A stretch of DNA of 64,000 nt, from contig CANNCP010000004.1 of assembly GCA_947503145.1 (NCBI GenBank), positions 124,001 to 188,000 on the forward strand. The letters run 5' to 3'. Positions 52,561-62,524 of this stretch are shown here, piece by piece (position 1 is the stretch's first letter; each line of letters begins with the position of its first letter). The DNA is from an uncultured Roseovarius sp. GTDB lineage: Bacteria > Pseudomonadota > Alphaproteobacteria > Rhodobacterales > Rhodobacteraceae. The notes beneath the pieces were generated by a model. That model was given only the letters and a program-made list of their open reading frames with translations. It ran no database searches and had not been told where the DNA came from. A program made the position numbers and the translations under genes.

Positions 52561-54159
52561 TCAATGCTCCTCTTTTGCGGCGGCATCGCCTTCCGCATGC
52601 GCCTTGTCTGCAGCTCCGGCCTTTTCGGGGGCGGGTCGCGTCAGCTTGCCAGGCGTGTCGATCACCTTTGATATATAGGGTCCGGGCGCAAAGAGCTGGG
52701 CTGCGGTGCGATCCATGTAGGCATAGATCTGACCGGCAAAGACCGTGTGCAGCACCATCAGCCCCAGCAGACCGCCCACCGCGACATATGACAGGCCGGC
52801 TGGGCGCGGCGCGGGTTCGGTCCCTTCGGGATGCGGGATGCTCTCGGCCTTCCAGAAGAGGACGCTGCCGGCCCGCGAAAAACCGACGAGGCTGATCAGG
52901 CTGACGATGAGAACAACCGCCCAGACCCAGACCACATGCTCAGTGCCGTAGGCAGCATCGAGGATCAGCAGCTTGCCGACAAAGCCTGAAAGCGGTGGCA
53001 GACCGACCATCGCGATGGCCGCAGCAAAGAACGCCGCCGCCGTCAGCGCCGCACCGGCCACAGGTGGTTGCGCCCGCAGTTCGAGATCTGCCCGCCCGGC
53101 CCGTACCAGATCAGCGATCAGGAAAAGTGCCCCTGCCGCCAGCGTCGAGTGCACGATATAATAGAGCGCCGCCGCAATCCCCGCCTGTGAAAAGAGTGCA
53201 ATGGTGACCATCACCATCCCCATCGAGCCGATGACGGAAAATGCCACCAGCCTGTCCAGCTTGCGCGCGGCCAGCACACCGATCATCCCGATGGCCAGCG
53301 ACACCAGCGCCGCAGGCAACAGCACTGTCCCATGCAAGTTCGCCGTTACCGTCAAGTCGGGCGGAAAGACGATGATATAGACGCGGATGATTGCGTAGGC
53401 CCCGACCTTGGTCATGATCGCAAAGAGCGCGGCCACCGGTCCGGGGGCCTCGGCATAGCTGGACGGCAGCCAGAAATGCAGCGGCACGACCGCTGCCTTG
53501 ATCGCAAAAACCAGCAACAGCAGGACGGCGGCGATGCGGATGCCCGCGGTCGCGTCCGCACCGATCATCTGCGCGCGCTGCGCCAGATCGGCCATGTTGA
53601 GCGTGCCGGTCTCGGCATAGATCGAGCCGAGCGCGAACAGGAAAAGCGTCGAGCCGAGCAGGTTGAACAGCACATATTGCACGCCTGCCCGCAGCCGCAC
53701 ATTGCCGCCCGCATGGATCATCAGGCCATAGGACGCGATCAACAGCACCTCGAAGAACACGAACAGGTTAAAGAGGTCGCCCGTCAGGAACGCCCCCATG
53801 AGCCCCATCAGCTGAAACTGATAGAGCGCATGGAAATGCCGCCCGCGCTCATCCCAGCCGGACCCGATGGCATAGAGCAGCACAAAGAACGACAGCATCG
53901 AGGTCAGCAGAACCATCAGTGTTGACAGCCGGTCAGCTACCAACACGATGCCAAAGGGCGCGGCCCAATCGCTGAGTTGGTAGAGCGTGATCGTCCCGTC
54001 CGAGGCCTGCCAGGCCAGCCCGGCGGCGATTGTGATCAGCGCCAGCGCGCCCGCGACCGACACCACCCGCTGGATGCCAATGTGATGGCGCGCGGCCAGC
54101 ACTATGAACGGCGCAAGGAACGCAGGCAGGACGATGGGCAGGATGATCCAGTGACTCAT
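52561..54159 (-). CDS. mnhD: monovalent cation/proton antiporter subunit D
   Basis: The 532-aa subunit is homologous to complex I NuoN/NuoM proton channels, with about 14 helices. It has AIKAAVVPLHFWLPSSYAEAPGPVAALFA, including the key Lys, and a conserved Glu in an early helix (FVFFEVLLIASYGL). The C-terminal tail is Ala/Lys/Glu-rich. It forms the ion-translocating core with MnhA. Confidence 0.94.
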   Translation of the reverse strand: MSHWIILPIVLPAFLAPFIVLAARHHIGIQRVVSVAGALALITIAAGLAWQASDGTITLYQLSDWAAPFGIVLVADRLSTLMVLLTSMLSFFVLLYAIGSGWDERGRHFHALYQFQLMGLMGAFLTGDLFNLFVFFEVLLIASYGLMIHAGGNVRLRAGVQYVLFNLLGSTLFLFALGSIYAETGTLNMADLAQRAQMIGADATAGIRIAAVLLLLVFAIKAAVVPLHFWLPSSYAEAPGPVAALFAIMTKVGAYAIIRVYIIVFPPDLTVTANLHGTVLLPAALVSLAIGMIGVLAARKLDRLVAFSVIGSMGMVMVTIALFSQAGIAAALYYIVHSTLAAGALFLIADLVRAGRADLELRAQPPVAGAALTAAAFFAAAIAMVGLPPLSGFVGKLLILDAAYGTEHVVWVWAVVLIVSLISLVGFSRAGSVLFWKAESIPHPEGTEPAPRPAGLSYVAVGGLLGLMVLHTVFAGQIYAYMDRTAAQLFAPGPYISKVIDTPGKLTRPAPEKAGAADKAHAEGDAAAKEEH

Positions 54160-54521
54160 GCCTGATCCCCCTGCGCCTGGGGTTGCGGGGTGTCATCCCC
54201 GGCCCGGTCGTCCACATGATCATCATCCGATCCCAGATAGGCCCCCAGCGCGATCATCACGACCACCGCCGTCATCCCGAACGAGATCACGATTGCGGTC
54301 AGCACCAGTGCCTGCGGCAGAGGATCGGTATAGGTCTCGACCCCTTCTTGCAGGATCGGCGGCGCGCCGATGGTCAGTTGCCCCGAAGCGAAGAGAAACA
54401 CATTCACCGCATAGGTCAGCAGTGACGTGCCCATGATCACCGGGAACGTGCGCAGGCGCAGCACCAGATAAAGCCCGGCAGCAGTAAGGACACCGACGGC
54501 GGTAGCAACGAGAAATTCCAT
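54156..54521 (-). CDS. mnhC: monovalent cation/proton antiporter subunit C
   Basis: The 121-aa NuoK-like subunit has three helices and the motif PLPQALVLTAIVISFGMTAVVVMI. A polar C-terminal tail follows. I start at ATG 54521, two bases after the fused AB gene's stop region, and it overlaps mnhD by four bases. Confidence 0.92.
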   Translation of the reverse strand: MEFLVATAVGVLTAAGLYLVLRLRTFPVIMGTSLLTYAVNVFLFASGQLTIGAPPILQEGVETYTDPLPQALVLTAIVISFGMTAVVVMIALGAYLGSDDDHVDDRAGDDTPQPQAQGDQA

Positions 54522-54522
54522 G

Positions 54523-57390
54523 TTATACTTCCCCCCCGGCATTCGGGACCTGGCTTTGGCGGGAGGGATTGATGTCCATCGCGTGTTCGCTCTCGGTCAT
54601 GTGCGCGCGGCGCGCCAACCGCGAGTAGCTGTCGAGTATCAGCATCACGGCGCCCACCACGCCCAGGAACACACCCAGATCAAAGAGCGCCGCCGTGGCC
54701 AGTTCGAACTTGTCGAAAGGCGGGATGCGCACATAGCTGAAATCCGATGTCAGGAACGACTTGTTCACGAACCATGACCCGATACCGGTCAGCCCGGCTA
54801 CCAGGGCTCCAGAGCCGATGATGCCGTGATAGGGATAGCGCTGGCGCGCCGAGGCCCAGTTGTACCCGCTCGCCATGTACTGCATCACCACCGCGATGGA
54901 TACGATGAGCCCGGCGATGAAACCGCCGCCCGGCTCGTTATGGCCGCGCAGGTAGATGTAGAAACCGACCATCAAGGCCACCGGCATGATCACGCGGGTC
55001 AGCACCACCATCATCGTCGGGTGCATGTCACCCGACCGCGGCTGGTCGGGCTTGCGGTTCAGCAGGCGTGCGCGCACCGGGCTGCTCAGCAGTGTCTCGG
55101 TCAGGGCGTAGATCAACAATGCGGCGATCCCCAGCACGATGACCTCGCCATAGGTATCAAAGCCCCGGAAATCGACGAGGATCACGTTGACCACATTGGT
55201 GCCTCCACCGCCCTTGTAGGCGTTGGCCAGATGAAACTGGGAAATCGGCGCCGCGACCGCGTCACGCAGCAGATAGTAATAGGTCATCCCCGTCGCGCCA
55301 AGGCCCACAGCCGCCGCGATACTGCCGTCACGGACACGGCGCAGCACGCTGCTTTCCATCGGCGTGCGGTTGGGCAGGAAATTGAGCGCCAGCAGCAGCA
55401 GGATGATCGTCACCACCTCGACCGTGATCTGCGTCATCGCAAGGTCCGGTGCGCTGAGATAGACGAAACCAAGCGAGACCATCAGCCCGACGATGGCGAT
55501 CAGGATGAGCGACAGCAGCCGGTTGCGGTGCAAGAACACCATAGCCGCCGCCGCCGCCACCAGCATCAACCAGCCCGCAATCGACACTGCGGCGGGCATT
55601 TCCAGCCCCCGTGCCGCTGGCATCGATGTCCCGGTTTCCCATGCATAATAGCCCGCCGCCAGTACCGTCAGCGCCATGATCGCGCCATAGCGGGTGAACG
55701 CCCCGTCATGCAACGGCCGGATCACGCCACGTGCCAACGCCACGGCGCCTGCGATGATGTGGTCGAAAATCACCTTTGCTTCGGGACGCGGCACCGCGTC
55801 CCAGAGCCGCAAGAGCGGCCTGAAAAGCGCCAGAATGATCAGAGCGCCCGCAATCGCCACGAGCGACATGTAAAGCGGCGGCACCAGACCGTGCCAGATC
55901 TTCAGATGTGCTGTTGGCAGCTCCAAGACATCGCCCAGAACCGCGCCTGTCACCAGCCTGACGAACGGCTCGGCCAGAAACGGCGCAACGCCGATGGCGA
56001 CAACGAGCACCACCAGAATCGCGGGCGACAGCCACATGCCCGCGCCCGGATCGTGCGGCTGTGCCGGGTAGTCCTCGCGCTTTGGCCCCAGAAAGGTATG
56101 CCCGATGAGCCGAAAGCTGTAGGCGGCCGAAAAAAGCGCGCCGATGGTCGCCAGCGCAGGCACCAGCCACGGCATCCCGTAAAGCGTGGTGTTCAGCGTC
56201 TCTTCGAGCATCATTTCCTTGCTCAAGAACCCGTTGAGCAGCGGAACGCCCGCCATCGACAGCGCCGCCAGCGTGGCGATCACGAATGTGACCGGCATCA
56301 GGTGCCGTAACCCGCCCAGACGGCGGATATCGCGGGTATGTGCCTCGTGATCAATGATGCCTGCGCACATGAAAAGCGCGGCCTTGAACGTCGCATGGTT
56401 AAGGATGTGGAACACCGCCGCCATCGCGCCAAACGCCGTGCCGGTGCCCAACAGCATGGTGATCAGACCCAGATGCGACACGGTCGAGAACGCCAGCAGC
56501 GCCTTGAGGTCATGCTTGAACAGCGCGATCACCGCGCCCAGCACCATGGTAATCAGCCCGACGGTGGTGACAATCATCACCCATTCCGGCGTGCCCGACA
56601 GCACCGGCCACATGCGCGCCATCAGGAAGATACCCGCCTTGACCATCGTGGCCGAATGCAGATAGGCGCTGACCGGCGTGGGGGCCGCCATCGCGTGCGG
56701 CAGCCAGAAATGGAACGGGAACTGTGCCGATTTGGTGAAACAGCCCGTCAGGATCAGCAAGAGTGCCGGCACATAGAGCGGGTCGGCCTGGATCAGATCG
56801 CGGTTCTGCAAGATCACGCTCAGGTCGTAGCTGCCGACGATCTGGCCCAGAATCAGCATCCCGGCGATCATCGCCATCCCGCCCATGCCGGTGACCGCCA
56901 GCGCCATCCGCGCGCCCTGCCGCCCCTCTGGCAAGTGTTTCCAATAGCCGATCAGCAGGAAGGACGAGAGCGACGTCAACTCCCAGAAGATCAGCAAAAG
57001 AAGGATGTTGTCGCTCAGAACGATCCCCACCATCGCGCCTTGAAAAAGCAGCAGATAGGTAAAGAATTCAGCCATGTTGTCATCGCGCGACAAATAGGAC
57101 CGGGCATAGGCGATGATCAGCAGGCCAATGCCAAGTATCAGGAATGCAAAGAAGAACCCGAGCGCGTCCAACATCAGCGTGAAATTCAGCCCAAGGCTGG
57201 GCAGCCAGTTCACGCGCGCGATGATGACCTCGCCGGCAAAGACCGCCGGCACGTGCGACATCAGCCCGACAAAAGCCAGTAACGACACCATGAACGTCAT
57301 GCCAGCGCAGGCTTGTCTGCCCGCCGAATTCATCAATCCCGGAAGGAGTGATCCGAGAAAGGGCAAGGCGACGATTAGGAAGAGGGACAA
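54523..57390 (-). CDS. mnhA: fused MnhA-MnhB (PhaAB-type) antiporter subunit
   Basis: The 955-aa protein joins MnhA (NuoL-like, about residues 1-780, with KSAQFPFHFWLPHAMAAPTPVSAYLHSATMVKAG) to MnhB (about 790-955, with GHNEPGGGFIAGLIVSIAVVMQYMA). This fused form defines group 2 Pha/Mrp operons in alphaproteobacteria. The complex exports K+ or Na+ for protons at high pH or salt. The start is TTG at 57390 with AGGAGATC upstream. It is the first gene of the mnhAB-C-D-E-F-G operon. Confidence 0.94.
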   Translation of the reverse strand: MSLFLIVALPFLGSLLPGLMNSAGRQACAGMTFMVSLLAFVGLMSHVPAVFAGEVIIARVNWLPSLGLNFTLMLDALGFFFAFLILGIGLLIIAYARSYLSRDDNMAEFFTYLLLFQGAMVGIVLSDNILLLLIFWELTSLSSFLLIGYWKHLPEGRQGARMALAVTGMGGMAMIAGMLILGQIVGSYDLSVILQNRDLIQADPLYVPALLLILTGCFTKSAQFPFHFWLPHAMAAPTPVSAYLHSATMVKAGIFLMARMWPVLSGTPEWVMIVTTVGLITMVLGAVIALFKHDLKALLAFSTVSHLGLITMLLGTGTAFGAMAAVFHILNHATFKAALFMCAGIIDHEAHTRDIRRLGGLRHLMPVTFVIATLAALSMAGVPLLNGFLSKEMMLEETLNTTLYGMPWLVPALATIGALFSAAYSFRLIGHTFLGPKREDYPAQPHDPGAGMWLSPAILVVLVVAIGVAPFLAEPFVRLVTGAVLGDVLELPTAHLKIWHGLVPPLYMSLVAIAGALIILALFRPLLRLWDAVPRPEAKVIFDHIIAGAVALARGVIRPLHDGAFTRYGAIMALTVLAAGYYAWETGTSMPAARGLEMPAAVSIAGWLMLVAAAAAMVFLHRNRLLSLILIAIVGLMVSLGFVYLSAPDLAMTQITVEVVTIILLLLALNFLPNRTPMESSVLRRVRDGSIAAAVGLGATGMTYYYLLRDAVAAPISQFHLANAYKGGGGTNVVNVILVDFRGFDTYGEVIVLGIAALLIYALTETLLSSPVRARLLNRKPDQPRSGDMHPTMMVVLTRVIMPVALMVGFYIYLRGHNEPGGGFIAGLIVSIAVVMQYMASGYNWASARQRYPYHGIIGSGALVAGLTGIGSWFVNKSFLTSDFSYVRIPPFDKFELATAALFDLGVFLGVVGAVMLILDSYSRLARRAHMTESEHAMDINPSRQSQVPNAGGEV

Positions 57391-57672
57391 TGCGATCTCC
57401 TGATCAGTGGGCCTGAGGGTTTCACGGTTTGTGTTCTAAACTGGCGGCAGGCTCAAGCGAAACCACGCGAAAATTTCATAAATCCGTCGGAGTTGTTGAT
57501 TTTCTTCATGCGCTTCACATGGCAGCCGGTATCCGGCGCGGGCTGGCATGGGTGTTTCGTGGCACATACAGGTTTTGCACGGAGGTCGCGTTCGCTGTGC
57601 CTGCCGGCTTCAACGCGAAACCCGATCCTGTTCGGAATACGCGTTTCGTGCAGCCCGGCCAGCACGGGCGCA

Positions 57673-58764
57673 TCAAAAGCGCGCGGGCGACAATGCCTGC
57701 AGCAACGCTTCTGGCACAGGCACCTCACCGCGCAATGCCCCGGCGACGATTTTCGACAGCGCGGGCGCAGTCTGCACCCCGTAGCCGCCCTGCCCCGCCA
57801 GCCAGAAAAAATCCTCGGTCCGGGTGTCAAAACCGACCACGGGTGTATCATCGGGCGCAAAGGTACGCAGCCCGGCCCAGGACCTCTCGACCCGCGTCAC
57901 CGGGACCGTAACGGCACATTCATAACGGTGCAGCCCCTCGGCCAGCACCATGTCGTCAGGCCAGGCGTCGTGCGGCTCGACCGGGTCGGCATCTGCGGGA
58001 CTGACCATCAGGCGGCCTGCATCAGGCTTGGCGTACCAGGTTTCCGTGATCGAGCCAAATAGCGGCCAGCGTTCGGTATCGTAGCCATCCGGCGCGGGCA
58101 GCAGCGCAGCAGAGCGCCGTTTGGGTGTCAGCGTGATCGCGGCGGCCCCGGCCATTTGCGCCACCTGCCCCGCCCAGGCCCCGGCGGCATTGATCACGGT
58201 CGGCGCGCTGTGAACCGCCCCCCCCGCCGTCACCTGCCAAACACCCTGCGTGCGTGTCATGGCCGTCACGGGTGCATCGGTCACGACCTGCCCGCCACGG
58301 CTCCGCAAGAGCCGCAGATACCCCTGCAGCAACCGATCCACGTCAATGTTTTGTGCATCATTTTCATAGGTTGCAACAGCGATCCGCTGTTGGCGCAGGA
58401 TTGGCACCATCGCGACGGCCTCTGCAGCGCTCAACCGCTCCAGCCCCTGGGCCCCGGCGGCATACTCCTCCAGCGTGCCCAATTCATTCTCCGCCGCCAG
58501 CAGCAATTCACCGCGCGGCGTCAGAATCGGCGCATCGGCGATCCCGGCGGGATTCTCAAAGACCGGCGCCGCCAGCGCGTTCAGCGCGCGCAAGGTCGCA
58601 TTGCCGTAGTTCCGGATGAAAATCGCCGCCGAACGTCCGGTGGAATGATAGCCCAGATTCGGCTCTGCTTCGAGCAGCAGCACCGACGCGTCTGCGGCGA
58701 TCTCGGCCCCGGCGCTGACCCCGGCGATCCCGCCGCCGATCACAATGACATCTGCTGTACTCAT
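57673..58764 (-). CDS. DadA/DAO-family FAD-dependent amine/amino-acid oxidoreductase
   Basis: The 363-aa flavoenzyme has the N-terminal GGGIAGVSAG FAD motif, the GYHSTGRSAAIF segment and the C-terminal FFWLAGQGGYGVQTAPA. It resembles D-arginine dehydrogenase and related deaminating oxidases that act on D-amino acids or secondary amines. It is the last gene of the right-hand operon, overlapping the deacetylase gene by ATGA. Here it could oxidise an amine released by deacetylation; substrate unknown. Confidence 0.87.
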   Translation of the reverse strand: MSTADVIVIGGGIAGVSAGAEIAADASVLLLEAEPNLGYHSTGRSAAIFIRNYGNATLRALNALAAPVFENPAGIADAPILTPRGELLLAAENELGTLEEYAAGAQGLERLSAAEAVAMVPILRQQRIAVATYENDAQNIDVDRLLQGYLRLLRSRGGQVVTDAPVTAMTRTQGVWQVTAGGAVHSAPTVINAAGAWAGQVAQMAGAAAITLTPKRRSAALLPAPDGYDTERWPLFGSITETWYAKPDAGRLMVSPADADPVEPHDAWPDDMVLAEGLHRYECAVTVPVTRVERSWAGLRTFAPDDTPVVGFDTRTEDFFWLAGQGGYGVQTAPALSKIVAGALRGEVPVPEALLQALSPARF

Positions 58765-59783
58765 GCCGCACCGAACCCTTCCAGGACACGCGTCAGGTTC
58801 GCACCCAGCGTGTCCGATATATATCCACCCTCCTGAACAAAGAGCACCGGCAGACCGATCTGCGCAAAGGCAGCGCCGATCCGGGCAAAGCCGTCTTGCG
58901 TCACCGCAAATCCCTGGAACGGGTCATCAATCGACGCATCAAGGCCCAGCGCGACCACGACCACGTCGCTGCCAAAGCTCGCCGTGCGCTCCAGCGACGT
59001 ACCCAGAGCCTTGAGAAATGCGGCGTCGTCGGTCCCGCGCGGCAGCGGCAGGTTCAGGTTGGTGCCCAGCCCGCCGGCCTCGCCGCGTTCCTGCGCGTGG
59101 CCCCAGAAGAACGGGTAGAACCGCGCCGGGTCCGCATGGATCGACACGGTCAGAACGTCACCGCGCCGGTAAAAAATACCTTGTGTCCCATTGCCGTGAT
59201 GCACGTCCACATCCACGATCGCGGGGCGCAGCCCGGCGGCGCGCAATCGCTGGGCCGCGATGGCTGTATTGTTCAGGAAACAGAACCCGCCCGCCAGATC
59301 GGCAAAGGCATGATGGCCAGGCGGGCGCGACAAGACATAAGCCGCACGCCCCCCTTCGGCGATGGAATCGGCCCCCGCGATGGCGCTCTGCGCGGACCAG
59401 TAGGCCGCTTCCCACGTGCCGGCAGCAATCGGACAGGCGGTATCGGCCTGGTGCCAGCCTGCCTGCCCGGCTGCGGATTTGGGGTAGCCGTCGGTGCGGT
59501 TCGCCGGGTGGATACCCGGGATCACCTCGGGCCCTGCCCCCTCGATCCGCCGCCACCTTGTGTAGATATTACGCAGGAAGGTCAGATATTCTGCGGTGTG
59601 AATGGCCGCAATCGGGCCCAGCCCGGCATCGGATGGCGGCGCAAAGCTGCATCCCGCCACCTCTGCCGCCGCGCGCAGGATCTCGATCCGGCGCGGCTGT
59701 TCGGGGTTGGGGGAAAACGCACCGTTGGCCATGAAGCTCTGCGGATCATGCGCCCATTGCCGGTCGTCAAAAAATCCCTTCAT
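58761..59783 (-). CDS. histone-deacetylase-fold amidohydrolase (copy 2)
   Basis: The 340-aa zinc hydrolase shares most of its sequence with the 48854-49885 protein: RPPGHHAFADLAGGFCFLNN, DVDVHHGNGTQGIFY and GLDASIDDPFQG. In the last motif the ligand Asp region differs slightly from copy 1 (GLDTHESDPF). It should deacetylate a small N-acetyl compound such as an acetylpolyamine or acetylated amino acid. The start at ATG 59783 follows GGGAGG. It is coupled to genes on both sides. Confidence 0.88.
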   Translation of the reverse strand: MKGFFDDRQWAHDPQSFMANGAFSPNPEQPRRIEILRAAAEVAGCSFAPPSDAGLGPIAAIHTAEYLTFLRNIYTRWRRIEGAGPEVIPGIHPANRTDGYPKSAAGQAGWHQADTACPIAAGTWEAAYWSAQSAIAGADSIAEGGRAAYVLSRPPGHHAFADLAGGFCFLNNTAIAAQRLRAAGLRPAIVDVDVHHGNGTQGIFYRRGDVLTVSIHADPARFYPFFWGHAQERGEAGGLGTNLNLPLPRGTDDAAFLKALGTSLERTASFGSDVVVVALGLDASIDDPFQGFAVTQDGFARIGAAFAQIGLPVLFVQEGGYISDTLGANLTRVLEGFGAA

Positions 59784-60262
59784 ACGTCGCCTCCCAATGT
59801 CGCGCATCCGGCTTCGTCCAGATATATTTCCGTGCTGCCATGCGCCGGGTGGAAACCCAGCCGATCATAAAACCGGCGTGCTGCGGGGCTTGTGTCATAA
59901 ACCGTCAGCTTCATCCATCGCACGCTCCACACCTGCGTTGCGTCCCGCAGCACTGCGCTCAGCATCTGTCGGCCCAGCCCGGCACCGCGCTGCGTGGATG
60001 CAATCCACAGATCGCTCACATAGACCACGACGCAGCCACGCGAAGTAGAGTAGACTGGGGAATAGAGCGCCGCACCGACAAGCACGCCGTCCACTTCGGC
60101 CAGCAGCGCGCGAAAGGCAGGGTGCGCGCCCCAGCCCGCCGCAATGAGACCGGCCTCGCTGGCGCGGTATACGTCGCCCAGATCGGCCGAAAGCGCCGCC
60201 AGCGCGGCGTTGAGCCGCCCGGCATCGTGACGCTCCGCAATCCTGAAGTGCACCTTTGTCAT
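59780..60262 (-). CDS. GNAT family N-acetyltransferase (operon member)
   Basis: The 160-aa single-domain GNAT has the acetyl-CoA loop STQRGAGLGRQMLSAVL and the C-terminal DTSPAARRFYDRLGFHPAHGS. Acetyltransferase and deacetylase genes lie side by side and overlap, so they may act on the same amine in opposite directions or protect against a toxic intermediate. That idea is inference from coupling. Confidence 0.87.
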   Translation of the reverse strand: MTKVHFRIAERHDAGRLNAALAALSADLGDVYRASEAGLIAAGWGAHPAFRALLAEVDGVLVGAALYSPVYSTSRGCVVVYVSDLWIASTQRGAGLGRQMLSAVLRDATQVWSVRWMKLTVYDTSPAARRFYDRLGFHPAHGSTEIYLDEAGCATLGGDV

Positions 60263-61185
60263 ATCGCCGTCTTGTCCGCGCCCTTCAGCCCCAGCATCGC
60301 CCGCGCCTCGGCGGGTGTGGCCGGGCGGCGGCCGGTCGCTTCGACGATGCCGCGCACCATCTCCACCAGCTCCGCGTTCGAGCGCGCCAGTTGGCCCTTG
60401 GCAACGTTCAGATTGTCCTCCAGCCCGACGCGCACATGGCCCCCCATCTCGGCGGCCAGCTGCGCCATCGGCATCTGGTGGCGCCCCGCCGCCAGAACCG
60501 AGAACATGTAATCCCCGTCAAAGAGCTTGTCCGCCATGTGTTTCATATGTCGCAGGTTGTCGGGGTCCGCACCCATCCCGCCCAGGACGCCGAACACGAA
60601 TTGCAGGAACACCGGCCCCGTAACCAGACCGCGATCAATGAAATGACGCAGCATGTGCAGATGACTGACATCGTAGCATTCAAATTCGAACCGCGCGCCG
60701 CGCACCTGCCCCAGATCGGTCAGGATACGGGTGATGTCGCGCGGCGTATTCTTGAACACCAGATCGTCCGAGTTTTCCAGAAACGGCTTTTCCCAGTCGA
60801 ACAGCCAATCGCCCTTGCGTGCCGCCATCGGATAGAGCGCGAAATTCATGCTGCCCATGTTCAGGCTGCACATCTCGGGCGCAGCCATCAGGGGCGCCGC
60901 AAGCCGGTCATCGAGGGTCATCACCGCACTGCCGCCGGTGGTCATGTTGATCACCGCATCGGTGCCCGTTTTGATACGGGGCAGAAACGCGCGCCAGTGG
61001 GCGGGATCGGCAGAGGGGCGGCCGTTGTCCGGATCGCGTGCATGCAGATGCAGGATCGCCGCCCCAGCCTCTGCCGCGCCGATCGACTGCTCGATGATCT
61101 GATCGGCCGTATAGGGCAAATAGGGCGACATTGACGGCGTATGGATAGAGCCGGTGATCGCACAAGTGATGATTGCGTTAGACAT
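60259..61185 (-). CDS. BKACE family beta-keto acid cleavage enzyme (DUF849)
   Basis: The 308-aa TIM-barrel enzyme matches the beta-keto acid cleavage enzymes, which use acetyl-CoA to convert a beta-keto acid into acetoacetate and a new acyl-CoA. The Zn-binding HLHARD motif is at about residues 46-51; ITGSIHTPSMSPYLP opens the active site and NMTTGGS follows. The founding member cleaves 3-keto-5-aminohexanoate in lysine fermentation. It starts two bases past the aminotransferase stop region and is coupled to the GNAT gene. Confidence 0.9.
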   Translation of the reverse strand: MSNAIITCAITGSIHTPSMSPYLPYTADQIIEQSIGAAEAGAAILHLHARDPDNGRPSADPAHWRAFLPRIKTGTDAVINMTTGGSAVMTLDDRLAAPLMAAPEMCSLNMGSMNFALYPMAARKGDWLFDWEKPFLENSDDLVFKNTPRDITRILTDLGQVRGARFEFECYDVSHLHMLRHFIDRGLVTGPVFLQFVFGVLGGMGADPDNLRHMKHMADKLFDGDYMFSVLAAGRHQMPMAQLAAEMGGHVRVGLEDNLNVAKGQLARSNAELVEMVRGIVEATGRRPATPAEARAMLGLKGADKTAI

Positions 61186-61186
61186 T

Positions 61187-62524
61187 TTATGCGTGTTCCC
61201 TCAGCGCGGGCAGTTCTGACATGTACTGCGCCAGCGACTGGTCGAGGATCTCGATGATTTCGTCCAGATGCGTATCCGTCACCGTGAGTGGCGGACAAAC
61301 CAGAATGTGATCGCCCTCCAGCCCATCCCGCGTGCGCCGCGAATAGACGATGAGACCGTTTTGATAGGCGATCTCGACAAAACGCAGATAGGCGTTGCAG
61401 TCCTTGGGTAACGGTCGTTTCGTTGTACGATCCGCCATGAATTCGAACGCCAGCAACAGGCCCTTGCCACGCACGTCGCCGATGATCTCGTATCGGTCCA
61501 TCAGCCTGTCCAGCCGCGCGCGCAGCTTGTCACCCATCCGCGCTGCGTTCTCGATCAGGCCCTGCCGGTCGATTTCCTCCAGCACCGCGTGCCCGGCGGC
61601 GCAGGCCAGCGGATTGCCCGCATAGGTGAACCCATGCGCGAACCCGCCTGCGTCCAGCACCGGATCGACAACCGCATCGCTGGCGACAATCGCACCCAGC
61701 GGGACGTAACCTGCGGCAAAGCCTTTGGACAGGACCACGATATCGGGGGTGATCCCCCAGTGGTCGGCGCCCAGAAAGGCACCGGTGCGGCCCGCCCCGG
61801 TCATCACCTCGTCCATGATCAGCAGGATATCGTGCCGGTCGCAAATCTGGCGAATGCGCTGCATGTAGCCCGCAGGCGGTACCAGCGCGCCGGTCGAGGC
61901 ACCCCCGATGGGCTCTACCAGAAAGGCCAGCACGCTGTCCGCGCCTTCGCGCGCGATGCAGGCCTCCAGCATGTCGGCATAGTGGTCGCCGGTTGCCGGA
62001 TCGCCTGCGTCCAGCCCGTCGAGATAGGCGCGCGGCGCGGGGATCTTGGGCATCTCGCGCATCATCGGCGCAAAGGGCTGCGTCAGGGCGCTATAGCCCG
62101 TCACCGCCAGCGCGCCCAAGGTGCATCCATGATAGGATGGACTGCGCGAGATCACCTTCCAGCGCTCGCCTCTGCCGGTCGCGACGGCGTGCTGGCGCGC
62201 CAGCTTCATCGCGCTTTCCACCGCCTCTGATCCGCCGGAGACAAAAAACACCTTGTTCAGGCCCGGCGGAGTCTTTTCCACGGTCTTGGCCGCCAGCCGC
62301 TCGGATGCTTCGGTCTCGAAATGCAGCCGGTAGCCAAAGGTCGCCTGGTCCATCTGACGGCGCATCGCCTCCAGCACGGCCTCGTTGGAATGGCCGATAT
62401 TGCAGACCATCGCACCGCTTGACCCATCAAGATACCGTTTGCCGGCTTCGTCCCACATATAGACACCGCGCGCCTGCGCCAGCACCGGCTTGCGGTTGCG
62501 ACCCTGATAGAAAAGATGGCTCAT
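61187..62524 (-). CDS. class III PLP-dependent aminotransferase
   Basis: The 445-aa enzyme belongs to the aspartate aminotransferase family class III (omega-amino acid/beta-alanine:pyruvate type). The PLP lysine is in VVLSKGFAAGYVPLGA, with DEVMTGAGRTGAF and VSGGSEAVESAMKLAR at the cofactor site. Substrates of the class are amines or omega/beta-amino acids, with pyruvate or 2-oxoglutarate as acceptor. Placed between an ABC ATPase and BKACE, it may make the beta-keto acid that BKACE uses. Confidence 0.9.
   Translation of the reverse strand: MSHLFYQGRNRKPVLAQARGVYMWDEAGKRYLDGSSGAMVCNIGHSNEAVLEAMRRQMDQATFGYRLHFETEASERLAAKTVEKTPPGLNKVFFVSGGSEAVESAMKLARQHAVATGRGERWKVISRSPSYHGCTLGALAVTGYSALTQPFAPMMREMPKIPAPRAYLDGLDAGDPATGDHYADMLEACIAREGADSVLAFLVEPIGGASTGALVPPAGYMQRIRQICDRHDILLIMDEVMTGAGRTGAFLGADHWGITPDIVVLSKGFAAGYVPLGAIVASDAVVDPVLDAGGFAHGFTYAGNPLACAAGHAVLEEIDRQGLIENAARMGDKLRARLDRLMDRYEIIGDVRGKGLLLAFEFMADRTTKRPLPKDCNAYLRFVEIAYQNGLIVYSRRTRDGLEGDHILVCPPLTVTDTHLDEIIEILDQSLAQYMSELPALREHA

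Noticed and set aside
54826-56310. 494-codon plus-strand frame inside mnhAB
   Set aside because: Antisense to a clearly recognised antiporter subunit; His/Arg/Gln-rich product without motifs.
57391-57672. possible small gene in the mnhA upstream gap
   Set aside because: Frames here have no RBS and extend antisense into the FAD oxidoreductase. I see only the mnhA leader.
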